Origin: Lojkania enalia
Lineage: Eukaryota; Ascomycota; Dothideomycetes; Pleosporales
DNA: 64,000 nt
NCBI GenBank assembly: GCA_010094045.1
Contig: ML986684.1
Span: 1 to 64,000, forward strand
Direction: 5' to 3'
Position numbers and translations under genes: made by a program. Under the pieces are notes generated by a model. The model saw only the letters and a program-made list of their open reading frames with translations, was not told the DNA's origin and made no database searches. Each line of letters starts with the position of its first letter. Positions within the stretch are counted from its first letter, which is position 1. Shown here piece by piece: positions 1-12,259 of the stretch.

Positions 1-2479
1 ACTCTCTTATAAGTAGCTTAGTAGTTCTTCTATATCCTTTCGTATAAGGCCTATAGGTGTTAATAGAATTCCCAGGTCCCTAATCCCCTATATACTCCTA
101 TATACCTCTAAGTAGATTCGTATCGTATTTAGACCTATTATCTTACCTATACTATTACAATTTCTAGTAGTAGTAAGAATTTATATTAATACTAACCTAG
201 ATATTATCTAATATAAAAATAAGAAAGTACTATTTATAGGAGTCTATCTAACAGGTAAACTACTCGACTAGTTCCAGTCCTTTCTAATAGATTTTAAGAA
301 CTATATAGAAGAATACTAGAAAAGTAAAACTAAAGTAATATTTATAAGTCTAATATACTTCTAATAGAAACTTAAACTAGCGTTCGGAGATATTAATAAA
401 GTACGAGTAGTAGAAGATAGACTCTACAATCTAGTTTAACTAGGATCTATTACCTCGTATATATTAAGTTTTTAACAGCTCTTAAATAAAGTTATATAAG
501 ACGACTATAGTATAATAGTAAAGTTCTATAGAGGACTAAAAATAGAAATAAGAAGGGTAATAATATATATAGAATAACTACGGGACCTAGCGTTATACTT
601 TTAGCTAGTAAAAAGAATCGACGACAAACTATACTAGTTTAAAAGTAAAGAAAGATAAGCGTACTACTAAAGGGCACGCTTTTTAGTAAAGGCTGCCGAC
701 GTAGGCGGACCTATAGATCTAAGTACTACTAGGGAAAAGAAGCCTAAACTACAGGCGACTTAAGAAAAGAAGACTTAGAAAAAAGATATTAAGTATTACA
801 ATTATTAAAAACTAGGATATATAGTAAAGAAATATCAAAGCAAAAAGAAAGAAAAGAAAAACGGGCCTATAGAAGATAAACCGTAGAAAGTAGGTAAAGA
901 GAAACTAGCCGCAACTATAGAATATAGAACCCTATATTAGTTCTTCTATAGCGAAGACGAGTGTTAAATATATCGACAACTTAAAGAAGCTATAGGATAT
1001 TAGTCTTAGAAGAAAATACAACTTACAGTAATACAGGAACGTATAAAAAGATAGCTAGAAGAAGTTTAGGAAGAATTAGACGAAGATAAAGAAATAAACA
1101 CCCCGTTACAAATAGAAGAAGCTACTACTAAAATACTAATACTTAAACTAGCACCTAGAGTATATTTTATATACTAACAAAGAATAATCGAGTATAAATA
1201 GAGAATGCCGGCTCTTATAGCTACTCTACGAGAAGAACTACCTATAAGATTCTATGATAAGAATAGACTAGGATAAAATATTGTCGACGTTTATAAGAAA
1301 TAGTAAAACACCTACCTTAGAGAAATCCGCTTCTTATACTTCTAAAAATAGATAGAAACGACAAAAGTAGTAGAAAGACATCTTAATATAATAGATTGGG
1401 ACAAGGCTGTATATATAGTATAGAAAGTAGTAGCCTTCTTACGAAACGAAGTGCTAGTAAAATACTAGATACTAAAGGTATTATAATATAAATAAGAATA
1501 GAACTACTAGGTTAAAAAAGACGATAACCCTCATATAAACTAATACCACCTAATATACTTTAAGATAGTATAGATATCGTATATTAAACGATAATACAAG
1601 AACTACTAAAAAAGAAAAGAAAATACAGGTATATAGCTAAGACGATTAAATAAAAACGAGGTACTAGGAAACCCTGTAAAATAAGAAGCTATAATAGGAT
1701 GGGAAGTTACTAAATAAACCCAAAACTATACGATACTTAAACTAGAACCTCTACTACCTAAAGTATACATTAGAGGAAGACTATAGTATAAATATCTAGA
1801 ATAAAAATACCTAAAGTATATATCTATAAAAGAAGTAATAGCCTACTAGCCTAAGATAACTTAACTATACAGGAACGTAGGAGAATACTACCTTATAATA
1901 CTAGGATAATACTACGACTATAAAGTATATATACTTATTAATAGTAGAGTAACAAAGAATTTTATAGCCAGCAACTATATTGCTAGAAAAGGAATATCTA
2001 TAGTATAATTAGAACGACCCTATATAATCTAAACTATAGAAGGAAAAGATTTCTAAAAGAAAGTTATATATACTATAGAACTAGGAGAATTCGAAATTCT
2101 AGGAGCAACCTAATAAGAATAGATCTTCTAAATTGTAGAAATTACTAACTATAATATTATTCTAGGAATTCTATAGTTACGAAAGAAAAACCCTTAGATA
2201 AACTAGTAAATAAGACGAATCACCCTTAAAAAATCTAGTTAGCTAGTTAAGGAACAACTTGCTGTAATAGTAAAAGAAGTAGTAAAAGAATTATTCCTAA
2301 TAGGAAACGCATTATATAGTATATCTAAAGAATACTAATACCTAATAAAACAACTTTAAGAACTACTACGATATTTACCTAAATACGGAGAATATAACTA
2401 TAAAATTAAACTCTAACTAGGAAAAGAACCTGGATATAGACTAATATATAGCTTAATACTAAAGGAGGTAGAGGCCTTA

Positions 2480-2950
2480 AAACAATATATAGACGAAAAC
2501 CTAAAGAAAAGAATAATCTAAGAATTAAGTTTACTAGTAGTATACCCTATACTTTTCGTAGATAAGAAAGGAATAATAGATCTATAAATATATATCGATT
2601 ATCGCACCCTTAATAACATTACTATTAAGGACTAATACCTCCTACTACTTATCCGTGACTTAAGAAACTAATTAAAAGAAGCCACCATCTTTATAAAATT
2701 AGACATCTAGAATACGTACTACTAGATCTATATTAAGGAAGGAGACGAATGAAAAATAGTATTTAGGATAAAAAAGGGACTTTTTAAATACCTAATTATA
2801 CTATTTAGACTTACTAATATACTAGCTACTTTCTAAAAATAAATTGATAAGGTACTAAGACTATATCTTAGATAATTCTATATAGCCTATTTAGACGACG
2901 TTCTTATATACTTAAAAATAAAGTAAGAATATAAGGAATATATTAAACAA
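2480..2950 (+). pseudogene. Reverse transcriptase domain of the gypsy element (inactivated)
   Basis: The reading frame through this stretch matches the RT palm domain of fungal gypsy elements. The order is an LDIRNAY-like motif, a region equivalent to W-K-T-A-F (here W-K-I-V-F), G-L-F-x-Y, a modified P-F-G-L-x-N-A-P motif, then YLDDVLIY at 2888-2911. The catalytic Asp pair is intact but many in-frame stops are present. It would copy element RNA into cDNA if functional. It cannot now be translated. Confidence 0.85.
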
Positions 2951-3929
2951 GTATTACGCGTATTATAAGTAGTAAAACTATACCTTAAAATAAGAAAATG
3001 CGAATTTTATACTATATAAATAGACTACTTAGGATTTATTATTAAACTAGGATAATTATAAATAGACCTAAATAAATTAGTAGTAATTAGAGACTAGCTA
3101 ACTTTAAAGTTAGTTAAAGATATCTAATCCTTTATAGGATTTTATAACTTCTATCAAACCTTTATTAATAATTAGAGTAATATAACTACACCCCTAACTT
3201 AACTATTAAAGAAAGATGTTACCTTTATATAGGGAAATAAACAAGAAAAAGCCTTCTAAGAAGTTAAGAAATAATTTTAGTAAGAACCGGTACTAAAACT
3301 CCACGACCTAGAAAAGAAAGCTCTTATAGAAACCAACGTATTAGGAATGAGAATAGCCGGAATCCTTATATAAATCTACAATAGAAAACAACACCTAGTA
3401 GTATACTATTTACAAAAACTTATACTAGTAGAGATAAATTATAATATATATAACTAAGAACTCCTAGCTATTATAGTATACTTTAAAGAATAGCGTGTGT
3501 ACCTATAAGAAGCGAAATAGTAAACTAAAGTCTATTACGATTATAAGAACTTTACTACCTTCCTTACTACTAAAACTCTTACCCCTAGACAAGTTAGATA
3601 GTTATAAGAACTAGCTATATTCGACTTTAAGATTATCTATATTAGCAGAAAATAGAACTAAAGAGTAGACGTACTAAGTAGACTATCGGGATACGAGTAA
3701 GAGAAAGGAACTACAGCTATACTACTAAAAAGATAATAAGATAGAAGTATAGTATATAATTATCTACAACTCGTAGTAATAACTATTATTAAAGAAGTAA
3801 GCTAGATAATACTAATTAGATTAGTAATAGATAGAATACCTAAAGAACTCTAAGAATAAGAACTAAAATAGATAGATAGACTACTATATATCTATAGTCG
3901 AATCTATATACCAGCTAAAGTTAGAAAAG

Positions 3930-4650
3930 AATTTATTAGGCAATTCTATAAAGCTCCTACCTATAGATACTAAGAAATAGAGAAAATACTAGAACGAATC
4001 CTTAGAAAATTCTACTTTCCTAAAGTAAGAGAATAGGTAAAGAATACGTTACGGGAATATATAGACTACTAATAGAATAAATCTAATAGATATATACCTT
4101 ATAGACTATTATAAAACCTAGAAACGCTAACTAGGCTATAGATAGAAGTTACTATAAACTTTATTATTAAGCTACTAAAGTTAAAAGACTACCTAAAGGG
4201 AGAAGTATATAACTCTATTATAATAATTATAGATAGACTTATAAAATACACCTACTTTATCCCTTATAATAAAGTATTATTAGTAGAATAGGTTACGAAC
4301 ATTTTTCTAAAATAAATTATCGTATAATATAGGGTACTTTAGAAGATAATTATAGACTAAGATACTAAGTTTACTTTAAAGTTTTAGTAAATAATTATAA
4401 ACTTACTAGAAATTAAATATAAGATATCTATAGTATTTTACCTATAAATAGATAGATAGATAGAATAAATAAACTAAATAGTAGAATAATACTTATAGTA
4501 CTACCTTAACTATAGATAAAATAATTAGGTAATACTACTATTAATAATATAACTCGCGTATAATAGTACTATATATAATATAACCGGAGTATTACTATTT
4601 ATAGTAAACTATAGGTATAAACTAAAAATATATAATACCCCAATTAAAGT
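3930..4650 (+). pseudogene. Integrase domain of the gypsy element (inactivated)
   Basis: Downstream of RNase H the frame resembles a retroviral-type integrase: an N-terminal zinc-binding region with mutated ligands, then the DDE core. Recognisable landmarks are a DRLIKYTYFIPY-like segment, IIDQDTKF and a QIERINQIVEQYL-like helix carrying the catalytic Glu. The family joins cDNA ends to the host chromosome. Numerous TAG/TAA codons interrupt it, as elsewhere in this RIP block. Confidence 0.8.
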
Positions 4651-5039
4651 AGTATTATAGGCACCCTAAATATAAGAATAAGTTAAGATTATTTAATAAA
4701 CGTAAGACTTACTAAAGAAAAATCTCTAGTTCCTATAATATACTATAAAGAAATACTATAATAAGAAATATAAACAACTACCTTATTTTAAGAAGGGAGA
4801 AAAAGTTTAGCTACTACAATAAAATATTTAAAGTAAATAACTAAGCAGTAAACTAGACTATATTAAAATTAGACTATATAAAATCGAGGAACAAATATTA
4901 TCCGTAAACTATCAACTTAAATTACTTACAACTATAAAAATCCACTTAACCTTCTATATTATATTTATAGAAAAGGCACCTTAAGATACTAAACTAATAG
5001 TATATAATACAGACGTATATAGAGAAGACTAGGAATAGA

Positions 5040-5220
5040 AAGTTGAGAAAATAATAAAATATAAAATATAAAATAGTAAATAGTACTATCTAATAAAATA
5101 GTTAGAAATAGATAAATACAGGAACCTATAGAATAATATCTAAGAACTAGAAGAAAACCTTAACCCTACAATATTATAGGTATATTATAAAATCTAAATT
5201 CGCGAAGAAAATCTAGAGAT
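5040..5220 (+). pseudogene. Chromodomain of the gypsy element (inactivated)
   Basis: The end of the pol frame reads V-E-K-I-I-K-Y-K-I-Q-N-S-K-Q-Y-Y-L-I-K, followed by an E-E-N-L segment. This is the chromodomain layout found at the C-terminus of fungal chromoviral integrases, where it targets integration to chromatin marks. Expected Trp positions read as TAG, as RIP would produce. The call is by pattern memory, not by search. Confidence 0.6.
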
Positions 5221-5757
5221 AAAGTAGTAGGATTAAATAATATTAGCTGTATTATAGGAGGCGACTCCGCTTTAAAAAGAAGACCCGCCTTACAATCCGC
5301 TTCTTTCTCTTCCTTAAGCTGCTTCCACGCACGTTTATAACCCTCTGCTTATCTATACTTCACTTATTTGTAAATCTTTTAAAGACGCTAGATTTTTATA
5401 TAAGCTGCTACTACTTTATTAAAAAGTTGTTCTAACTCTTTCTAAGCTAGACGAATTTCCTCCTCTAGTTTTACAACTTTAGCATCCCGCTTTACTACTA
5501 GAAAGAATTAGGAATAAACTAGTATTACAGGACTATAATATATAAGTAATCTAAGTATTATAATCTATATTATATAATAAATATATACTAGTATAAAGGT
5601 ATTCTAAATAATATAACTTTTTAGGTATCTTCTTCTTATCTATTTTATAAGTTAACCTCTTATAGGAATACTAGAAATAAGGTATAATAATCTCGCCTGA
5701 ATAGTCTATATAATTAGTATAATAGTATCTACCTAGGGTTAAATAATAAAGGGGAGG

Positions 5758-6064
5758 TATTAGAAATATATATAGTCTTAACGAAGACAGTATACTAGCC
5801 CTACTATATACTAGACTAGGACGGGAAAACTTTTAGGCTGAGAGCTTAGAGGGGGAAAGTAGTATTATAAATACCCTTATAGAAAACCTTATACTAGACC
5901 CGATCGAGATCTAGGACTTTATATAGCTAGAAGAGTAGAGTTAATACGAGGTATATAATATACTTAGTAACTTAGTTAACTAAGTAACTAAATATACTTA
6001 ATCGTTTAGCTAGCTAAGCGAGAAGGAATAATAAGAGAACTAAATTATATTTAATAACCTTACA
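5758..6064 (+). repeat. 3' LTR of the gypsy element
   Basis: A purine-rich tract (about 5741-5757, ending GGGGAGG) precedes a sequence that starts TATTAG, which would be TGTTAG before RIP, and ends CTTACA at 6064. It contains a TATAAATACCC promoter-like motif near 5869. Position directly after the chromodomain and the purine tract fits a 3' LTR of about 307 bp. The left LTR is off the window, so identity of the pair cannot be checked. The exact right end is inferred from the TG..CA convention. Confidence 0.55.
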
Positions 6065-7312
6065 ACTCTAACCTTTATAGCTCTTTATAGTTAACTTAAA
6101 TATCCTTTATATACTCTACTTACGTACTTCTATTATAAGCTTATAAGAATAATCTCCTGTAGTACGTAATTACTCTTAGTTATTACCTTATCCTGTATAA
6201 GGCTAATTAGAGGCTATTATATAAGTAGTATCTCTCTATATAATATTAGGATAATAATATACTACTTAAAAGAGTAATTATACTAAGTAATAGTAGATAG
6301 ATAAATAATAAGCTTATAATTAAATAGTTAGAATATTTTAATTAGTATATAAGATAGTATATAATAGATGCTTATTATCTACTAGTTATTAATAGCTATA
6401 AGAACTATAGATCTACTAAATTTTAACTACTTTATAAAAAGAAGAATATTATTCTATTATATATACTAGTATATTTATTATATCTACTATAGCCTCTAGA
6501 TATAAACTACTTCTTATTATTAAAGAAAGTATATAGGCGTAAGATTAATAAGCTTATATAAGCTAGTATTTATTATATTATAAAATTTAACTTTCTACTA
6601 ACTTTTTATATAGTATATTAGTACTCTATTACTAAGGCTAATATATATATAAACTTTTAAGGTACTAGTTTAGTACTATATAATTCTAATATAGTATTAT
6701 TAAAGCTTAATATTAAGCTTTATACTCTATTACTACTACTAGTAGCTAGTTACCTCTAGAAGTTAAAAATACTAATAAATACTATTAAACTAGGGTCTTA
6801 AATAATACTAATTTAAGACCGTATTACTAGGTATTAGAATAGCTTACCTACTACGATTAATAATTCTTTTAATTCACTTGCTAAAGGTATTATATAGATA
6901 GCTTATTTATGCGCACTATTTTAGCGTTAGGTTAGTCAGCTTTAAGAAATAAATAAGGCTCTATCGCAGCGTAAAAAGCGATCAAAAAAGGTTCTATAGA
7001 AGTAAGGTAGTCTTACTAAGGCTAAAGCTGCTGAGATAGCTGCTTAAAAGGAGGTAGATAAGCAGCTAGAGGATAAAGTACGCGCAGGTAGGAAGTGCAG
7101 AAGAGCAGGCACGCTGCACTAGAAGCGCTGCAGCCGCTGCAGCGAGCCTGGATATAATGCTAGAACTTGCACAGTAGCAGATAAATAGTATATCTATCCC
7201 CTATCAAATTATTATAGTAATACCTGCAGGCGTTGTCGCGATGCACGCCTCTAAATACAGAGATGGCTGATAAGGTGGGCGACTCGCTTGGGTGGGCGAC
7301 TCGCTTGTGAAA
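6065..7312 (+). mobile_element. Fot1/pogo-type DNA transposon fragment (RIP-degraded)
   Basis: From about 6250 the plus strand decodes as the C-terminal half of a fungal pogo/Fot1 transposase. A Y-L-K-E segment is followed, after a one-base frame change near 6300, by a W-L-E-Y-F segment and L-L-V-I-N-S, where the catalytic LLILDGHxSH Asp became Asn. Then come L-Q-P-L-D and the long C-terminal tail, ending in a CCHC-like knuckle C-S-R-C-S-E-P-G-Y-N-A-R-T-C with its His changed to Tyr. The stop is at 7186-7188. RIP damage is heavy to about 7000 and then fades. The N-terminal DNA-binding part is missing here, probably separated by the gypsy insertion. The right end is placed at a TA dinucleotide at 7313-7314 after a tandem repeat. 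Confidence 0.75.
7274..7307. repeat. Perfect 17-bp tandem duplication at the pogo element end
   Basis: GGTGGGCGACTCGCTTG occurs twice head to tail (7274-7290 and 7291-7307). It lies between the transposase stop and the point where P450 coding similarity begins. The position suggests it is the subterminal or terminal repeat of the pogo element, which binds transposase. The partner inverted repeat is not in the window. Confidence 0.7.
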
Positions 7313-7555
7313 TACGTTAGGCCCTACGCGCACAATGGGACCGTACTTCTGGTGAAGTTCCATGAGAGTCTCAGGAAGGTCGCCATATACCATCACGCGT
7401 ACTTTCCATAAGTTGCTCATCGAAGCCATCAGCGGTCCTGGAAACTTAGCGCATGGCAAAAGAAATCGCTGGTAGGTGGCGTAGACAAGGCAACAGACCA
7501 GCCCTGAGTTAATTACAATTATCGAAACGGAGAGGAGCGCACCGGTGTCGAACAT
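7313..7555 (-). pseudogene. Cytochrome P450 N-terminal fragment, interrupted by a transposon
   Basis: Reading from ATG at 7555 on the minus strand gives a typical fungal P450 start. A membrane anchor covers about residues 8-25. Then come a short basic turn, the hinge F-P-G-P, a W-K-V-R segment, and L-H-Q-K-Y-G-P-I-V-R-V-G-P-N, the conserved entry to the first beta sheet. Similarity stops right after this motif. The frame then runs into the pogo element end and ends at 7160 with unrelated residues. The haem-binding Cys loop and the rest of about 400 residues are absent, so the gene is broken. The remainder may lie left of the repeat block. Upstream flank (7556 onward) would have been its promoter. 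Confidence 0.75.
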
Positions 7556-10500
7556 TTTTGAGGGTATACAACAAGATATGTCAAGAGTTATCTGAAGCAG
7601 GTGAGGCTTGTTATGTCCTGTAGATAAAGTCTAAATTGGTGTCCGGAAGCCAATCGCAACAATGTTGTTCTGATGCTCTGGAGAAGGAGAAAGAAGAAGG
7701 GAATGATGTGGAATAATATCAAAGTGGGTTGACAGCGATAAGTGCCAGCACTCTCTATGGGTATCCAATTACAAACCAGACAAAGCTAATCATGCTCCAT
7801 TCTTTCATGCCCCGGTGGCCAAGAGGCAAAGATGCGCCTCGGTTTCGTCCTATAGGCGTAAACATGCGTCGGCAGAAGATTACCAGGCCATAGTGCCGGC
7901 ATAATCATGGCTCGTCACTTTCATTGTTCCCCGTCCGGGGCAGAACACGGGGTTGCGGGGAGCGCATCCCTACACAGTAGAGCAGCTACAATAATATAGG
8001 CCCCCTCACTTAGAGACCTTGATGTGCTCATGCGCTAATACTATTTCCCTGATCCAATTAGCTTTTAATAGACAGAAAACCCAGTAGATTGGACTAACTA
8101 ATCAAATGGGTTTCCGACTGAGCGGGGCTGAATGGGACTAATTTGAGCTAGTTTACGAGAGGGCAGCGGTCAGAGCCGTCGAGTTGGTTCTACAAAGCCT
8201 GGGGCCACGTCAATATTGCAGTAGGTCAGATTGTAAGCATGGTGTTGAGCTGTGGGAAACAGAGTAGAGGAAGCATGTTTTTCATTGCTTGCTTGGTGGA
8301 GCGCGCTCTCAAAAGGACTATCTAAATAGAGCTAGTCCTAATCGGGACTAGTCTGCAAACGCCGATGTTTGTGAGGTCTATCACCTCGATATCCACCCTC
8401 CAACACATGGTGTCAGGTGCATCTTGCAAATTCATAAATCTTAGAAATGAGATGCGGTAGGTGCTTTTGCTGCCGTTCTTTTTGCTTTGAGTTCGCACTT
8501 GCGCAATGCTGGTATGCTTCATTTTTGGGTAGATTTTGAGATTTAATTCATGCTATAACATTCAGGAAAAAACTAACTCGTATCTACCCTTCAAGGAAAG
8601 CAGATCATGTTCCGATGTCTTTTTTCCTGTTTGAGTTGGGTTACGATATCCATGCAAGCGAACCTTCATATCGAGTTGCGCGGGGAGTGCGAATCTAAGG
8701 CGTAAATATCGGCGTGTCCGAGCAATTCAATGGCTCATAAGATGTCATGGGGATTTTGGCAAGTCTGCCGAGTTGTATCAGATGTCGTCGTACGATATCA
8801 CGCTCTATATCACGCTAGATATCAGCTGATATGCCCCTTTTCTATGTATATAAATATGGCCCGCTGGCCATCCTCAATCAATCAGTTCAGTTCCTCATCT
8901 CCCTCCCTGAAGCAAGATTCGCCTCTCACCACATAAGATAGCGCCAGACTCTTTGGAGCAGTGCGGATTCCACGATCAGTTTGAAAGGAACACTGAAATC
9001 TGTAACGTCTGGTCAAGGCCATTTACTGTCTTTGAGTTGGTGGACGGCAATCGAATCCAATTATTTATGGTTATTTTTAGCTAATGCGCAATTCAATACT
9101 CCTCCAAGCGATTTCTCACAAACAGCCTACCGACACCACTAGGGAATGAAGCATAATACTATATTATGTAGAATTCAAGTGCCTACAAGCATAAGCTGAC
9201 TATTCTATGCTTCGGTATCTATGCAAATAATCCATATAGTGTAGTAGAAAGCCGGAGTGTACCATAGACATACGTTGATTGATTGGGAACGTTCAATCCT
9301 CCCTCCCATGTACACGCCATGCTCCCCTCACGCACGAGTTTCTAGACGATAACTAAAAAAGTCAATTTCATTGAGCTCTCGTTTCTAGTGGTCGGGAAAC
9401 CTATTGCGGATATAGCGGTACAAGGCTAACCCAAGCTTCGGAACTAGCTTGGGTACTAAGGGTGCCACAACACCCCACACTACTGCATGTAGAAATATCT
9501 TAGTCTTTGATTCAGTTATTAGACACCTATAGGCGTTTGAAAATGATATTCTCTCTATTCTCCTTCTACAACTACCGGTCACACTAGCACCACTTATTCT
9601 CAATCGCAGCTTTTCCGAATATTCATGTTGGAGAATAAAAAAATGTACAGCAAATACCGTCTACATCTTTCGATCAGGGCACCGCCCGCTCTTTATTGTC
9701 ATCGAGTTCCACTGCATTGCGGAGCATATATATTTAAGCATCCTAGGCTAGCGCTATCTCGTCGAATGGAAATTTCCATTTACAAGATGAGTCATATTAT
9801 ATGTCTTGTAGTAGATATTCTTTCTTTCCAGCCTCTAACCCGAAGGTTTTTTGAATGGCTGCGGTTAGATATAGCCTAGGTATCTCCGACTTGCAACAGG
9901 GACTGTTGTGTAACTATAGAACTAAGGCGGGCTTCCATGACCTATGCCACTTTATACATGCATTCTTCACAACTGCCTTTCAAATGTTAAAATGATGTAT
10001 CTGACCAAAGTATGTGTTTTATGAAAATGCAAATCCATATTCGTCTCAAACCCTTTTTTGCAGACCCAGAACATAGTTCTGGCGACTGGTGTCGCCAATT
10101 AGTTGCACTGCAGATGATTAGCAGTAAGCTCGGAAGTCCCGTATTGTGTGGCTGTGAAACTCTAATCCGATTGGAACGTTAATATTTTGCATCCGATGAT
10201 ATGTAGGTGAACACGCGACTATGCGAAAGGGTTTCAGAGTGACGGGGAGAAAAGTTAGGACCCGAATGATCCCCATTTTGTGCGTTGGGAGGACCGGAAC
10301 CGACTATTCTCGTACGGGATAAGAAATTCAGGAATATCAGGCATGACAATTTATGCAGAGCTCATTCGACTGCGATACTTTTTGCCTTATGTTTAAGAAC
10401 CCAGCTACTTCCGCGCAAATCATTCAGTCATCAAAACTTCCATTTGACTTCAGAACAATTACTCGAATTGCCCCACAAAAAAAAATTTGGCTCGGCACAC

Positions 10501-12259
10501 ATTTATTACTTTCCAAATCTCATCACAACATGTCCGGCGCATCAGGGTACGGCCCCTTTCAAACTCTCCTTCCGTTACTTGAAGAACAAGCTGAGTTTAA
10601 AGAACACAGAAATAGCGCTGCAACTTTTCTTCGTCCACATGGAGAAGGGTGCGCATATCATTATTTCGAAAGTGGCTACTCTACATTCTCTGACAGATTG
10701 GGTTCGGGGTAGCTCCGAGAAGGACGACTACCACTATAACGGCAAATGCGACCAATGCGAGGACATTCCTTGTGGTCACACGCGTTGCCAAAAATGCCAA
10801 CGATACGATTTCTCTCCTTACGCTAACTCTCCCCTCTTTGCACCCTTATTCAACCATCAAAAGGAGGACTGCAAAAGGCGCCGCATGGCTAAAGATGGGC
10901 TTCTCGAGGCAACTACAAACTCAACTACAGAACATAGCTCCAATGGCATTGCAGGAAAAAGTTCGACGCCCTGAAAATACTGTGTGGATTCTACTGATTT
11001 CTACTATTCATATTTGCAGTAAGTGATTGATTCTGTTAGTCTAGAATAGAGGGGATTGCGCGCGGGCGGTTAGTCAAGTCAACCATATTATTCAGTTATC
11101 ATTCAAATTCTATGATCTTCGCAAATCTAGCCTCAAGTCGTATCGCTCCCTTTAAATGATCAGCTAGTGCACACATACACTGTTTACTATTAGAAACATA
11201 ATTGGGGATGCCTTGATCTCTTAAAAATATGAAGGCTTCCTTGACAACCCTAAAATCCCCAGCATTTATTTTCCCATTTTCAAGTACTGTATCAGTTTCT
11301 AGCAGAGTTAAAGCCCATACATTCAACGTGAAGTTACCGGGCTAACTGTGGGAACTGATACCTTGATTTTAGCGAAGTTCACAGCTAGGCCGTTTGTGCA
11401 TCGTATATTCTACGCTCGTGAGCCCTATATTTAGTTACACAGCGCAGATTTTCTCAACCAATCTATCTCTCCACTCCCCGTTAGTCAAAGAATTTGGCAA
11501 ATTGATGGTGCGGAGACTATTGGTCCGCAATGCAAATAACTTCATGTCACGATGTCCCTTATCATTCAATCGATTATCGCGTGCGATTCGGGTACGGATC
11601 TGGAATTTGTTGGATTGTATTCTCTCATTACATGTACCCATCGCTGATTTAGGCAAGAATAGGCACCTAATCTTCCGGTTGCTGCAATATCATGCATGCG
11701 CACTTCCGATCGGTTCTTCTACCCCCAGTAGCCCTTCAGCTGTACAGTGTAAGATCTATGATAAACTGACTGACGGTTGTACTACACAACCAGATAGAAT
11801 AAGGCTTTCTTGTCTCAACGTTTCATATGAATATGGCTTCCGATATGTTAGTGCTAGTAAAAGACGAATCAATCAATAACTCTGGCGCGATTTTGTCTCG
11901 CGAGCTAAAGTAGTACGGGATCAATAAATGCCTAGGTTTCGAATTTCTGATTGAATTTCCACGCACATCAGTCCCCGGTTTCTCCGTAGCGATTGATGAA
12001 GAAGCAGAGGGATTGAAAACGAGGCGTTGCCCTTTACCATTTCCCGTCCTACCATTGAACAATCCAAGACATTAGATAACATTCGTGTTTGAAGGAAATC
12101 TTGTATAAGTAGACATATACTGTGTACAGGATGATATACTCTATTAGACATCTACATGATAGGTGATCAAGCGGTTAAGGAAAGCACAATATCAACTACT
12201 TAAGTAGGAAGCTCTCGCACAATTAATATACTAGCTCCAGTACATAATCTCGCATGGGC
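7556..12259. other. Gene-poor stretch
   Basis: About 4.7 kb with ordinary, non-RIP base composition but no convincing gene. Small open frames (for example 10285-10974 with a Cys-rich tail, 11099-11326 on minus, 11394-11879) lack family motifs, start context or consistent splice structure. No repeat or RNA gene was recognised. Confidence 0.5.

Larger units (their letters stand above)
1..6064 (+). mobile_element. RIP-degraded Ty3/gypsy chromovirus retrotransposon (5' end outside window)
   Basis: No usable open frame survives, but reading through TAG/TAA codons on the plus strand gives the full gypsy order. A gag-like region lies at about 200-900, with a former zinc knuckle at 794-835 whose four ligands all read Tyr. 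A protease site lies near 1939-1948, where D-S-G now reads N-S-R. Reverse transcriptase spans about 2480-2950, with the catalytic YLDD at 2888-2899. RNase H is at about 3300-3680 and integrase at about 3930-4650. A chromodomain-like stretch follows at about 5040-5220, then a polypurine tract and 3' LTR. The chromodomain marks it as a chromovirus. Base changes are C to T or G to A and leave TpA-rich DNA, the signature of RIP. Stops occur mainly at former CAG, CAA and TGG codons. The element is dead. The 5' LTR is not in the window. Confidence 0.9.

Noticed and set aside
10285..10974. 229-codon open frame with a Cys-rich C-terminal part (C-x2-C, C-x-H-x-x-C-x2-C)
   Set aside because: The first two thirds are low-quality, multi-frame sequence without a family match. 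The Cys spacing resembles small fungal zinc proteins only loosely and no splice model was convincing.
11099..11326. 75-codon minus-strand frame
   Set aside because: Protein-like but short, with no motif and no exon partner that could be joined with confidence.
11394..11879. 161-codon plus-strand frame overlapped by an antisense frame
   Set aside because: Both strands are open and composition looks random; no motif.
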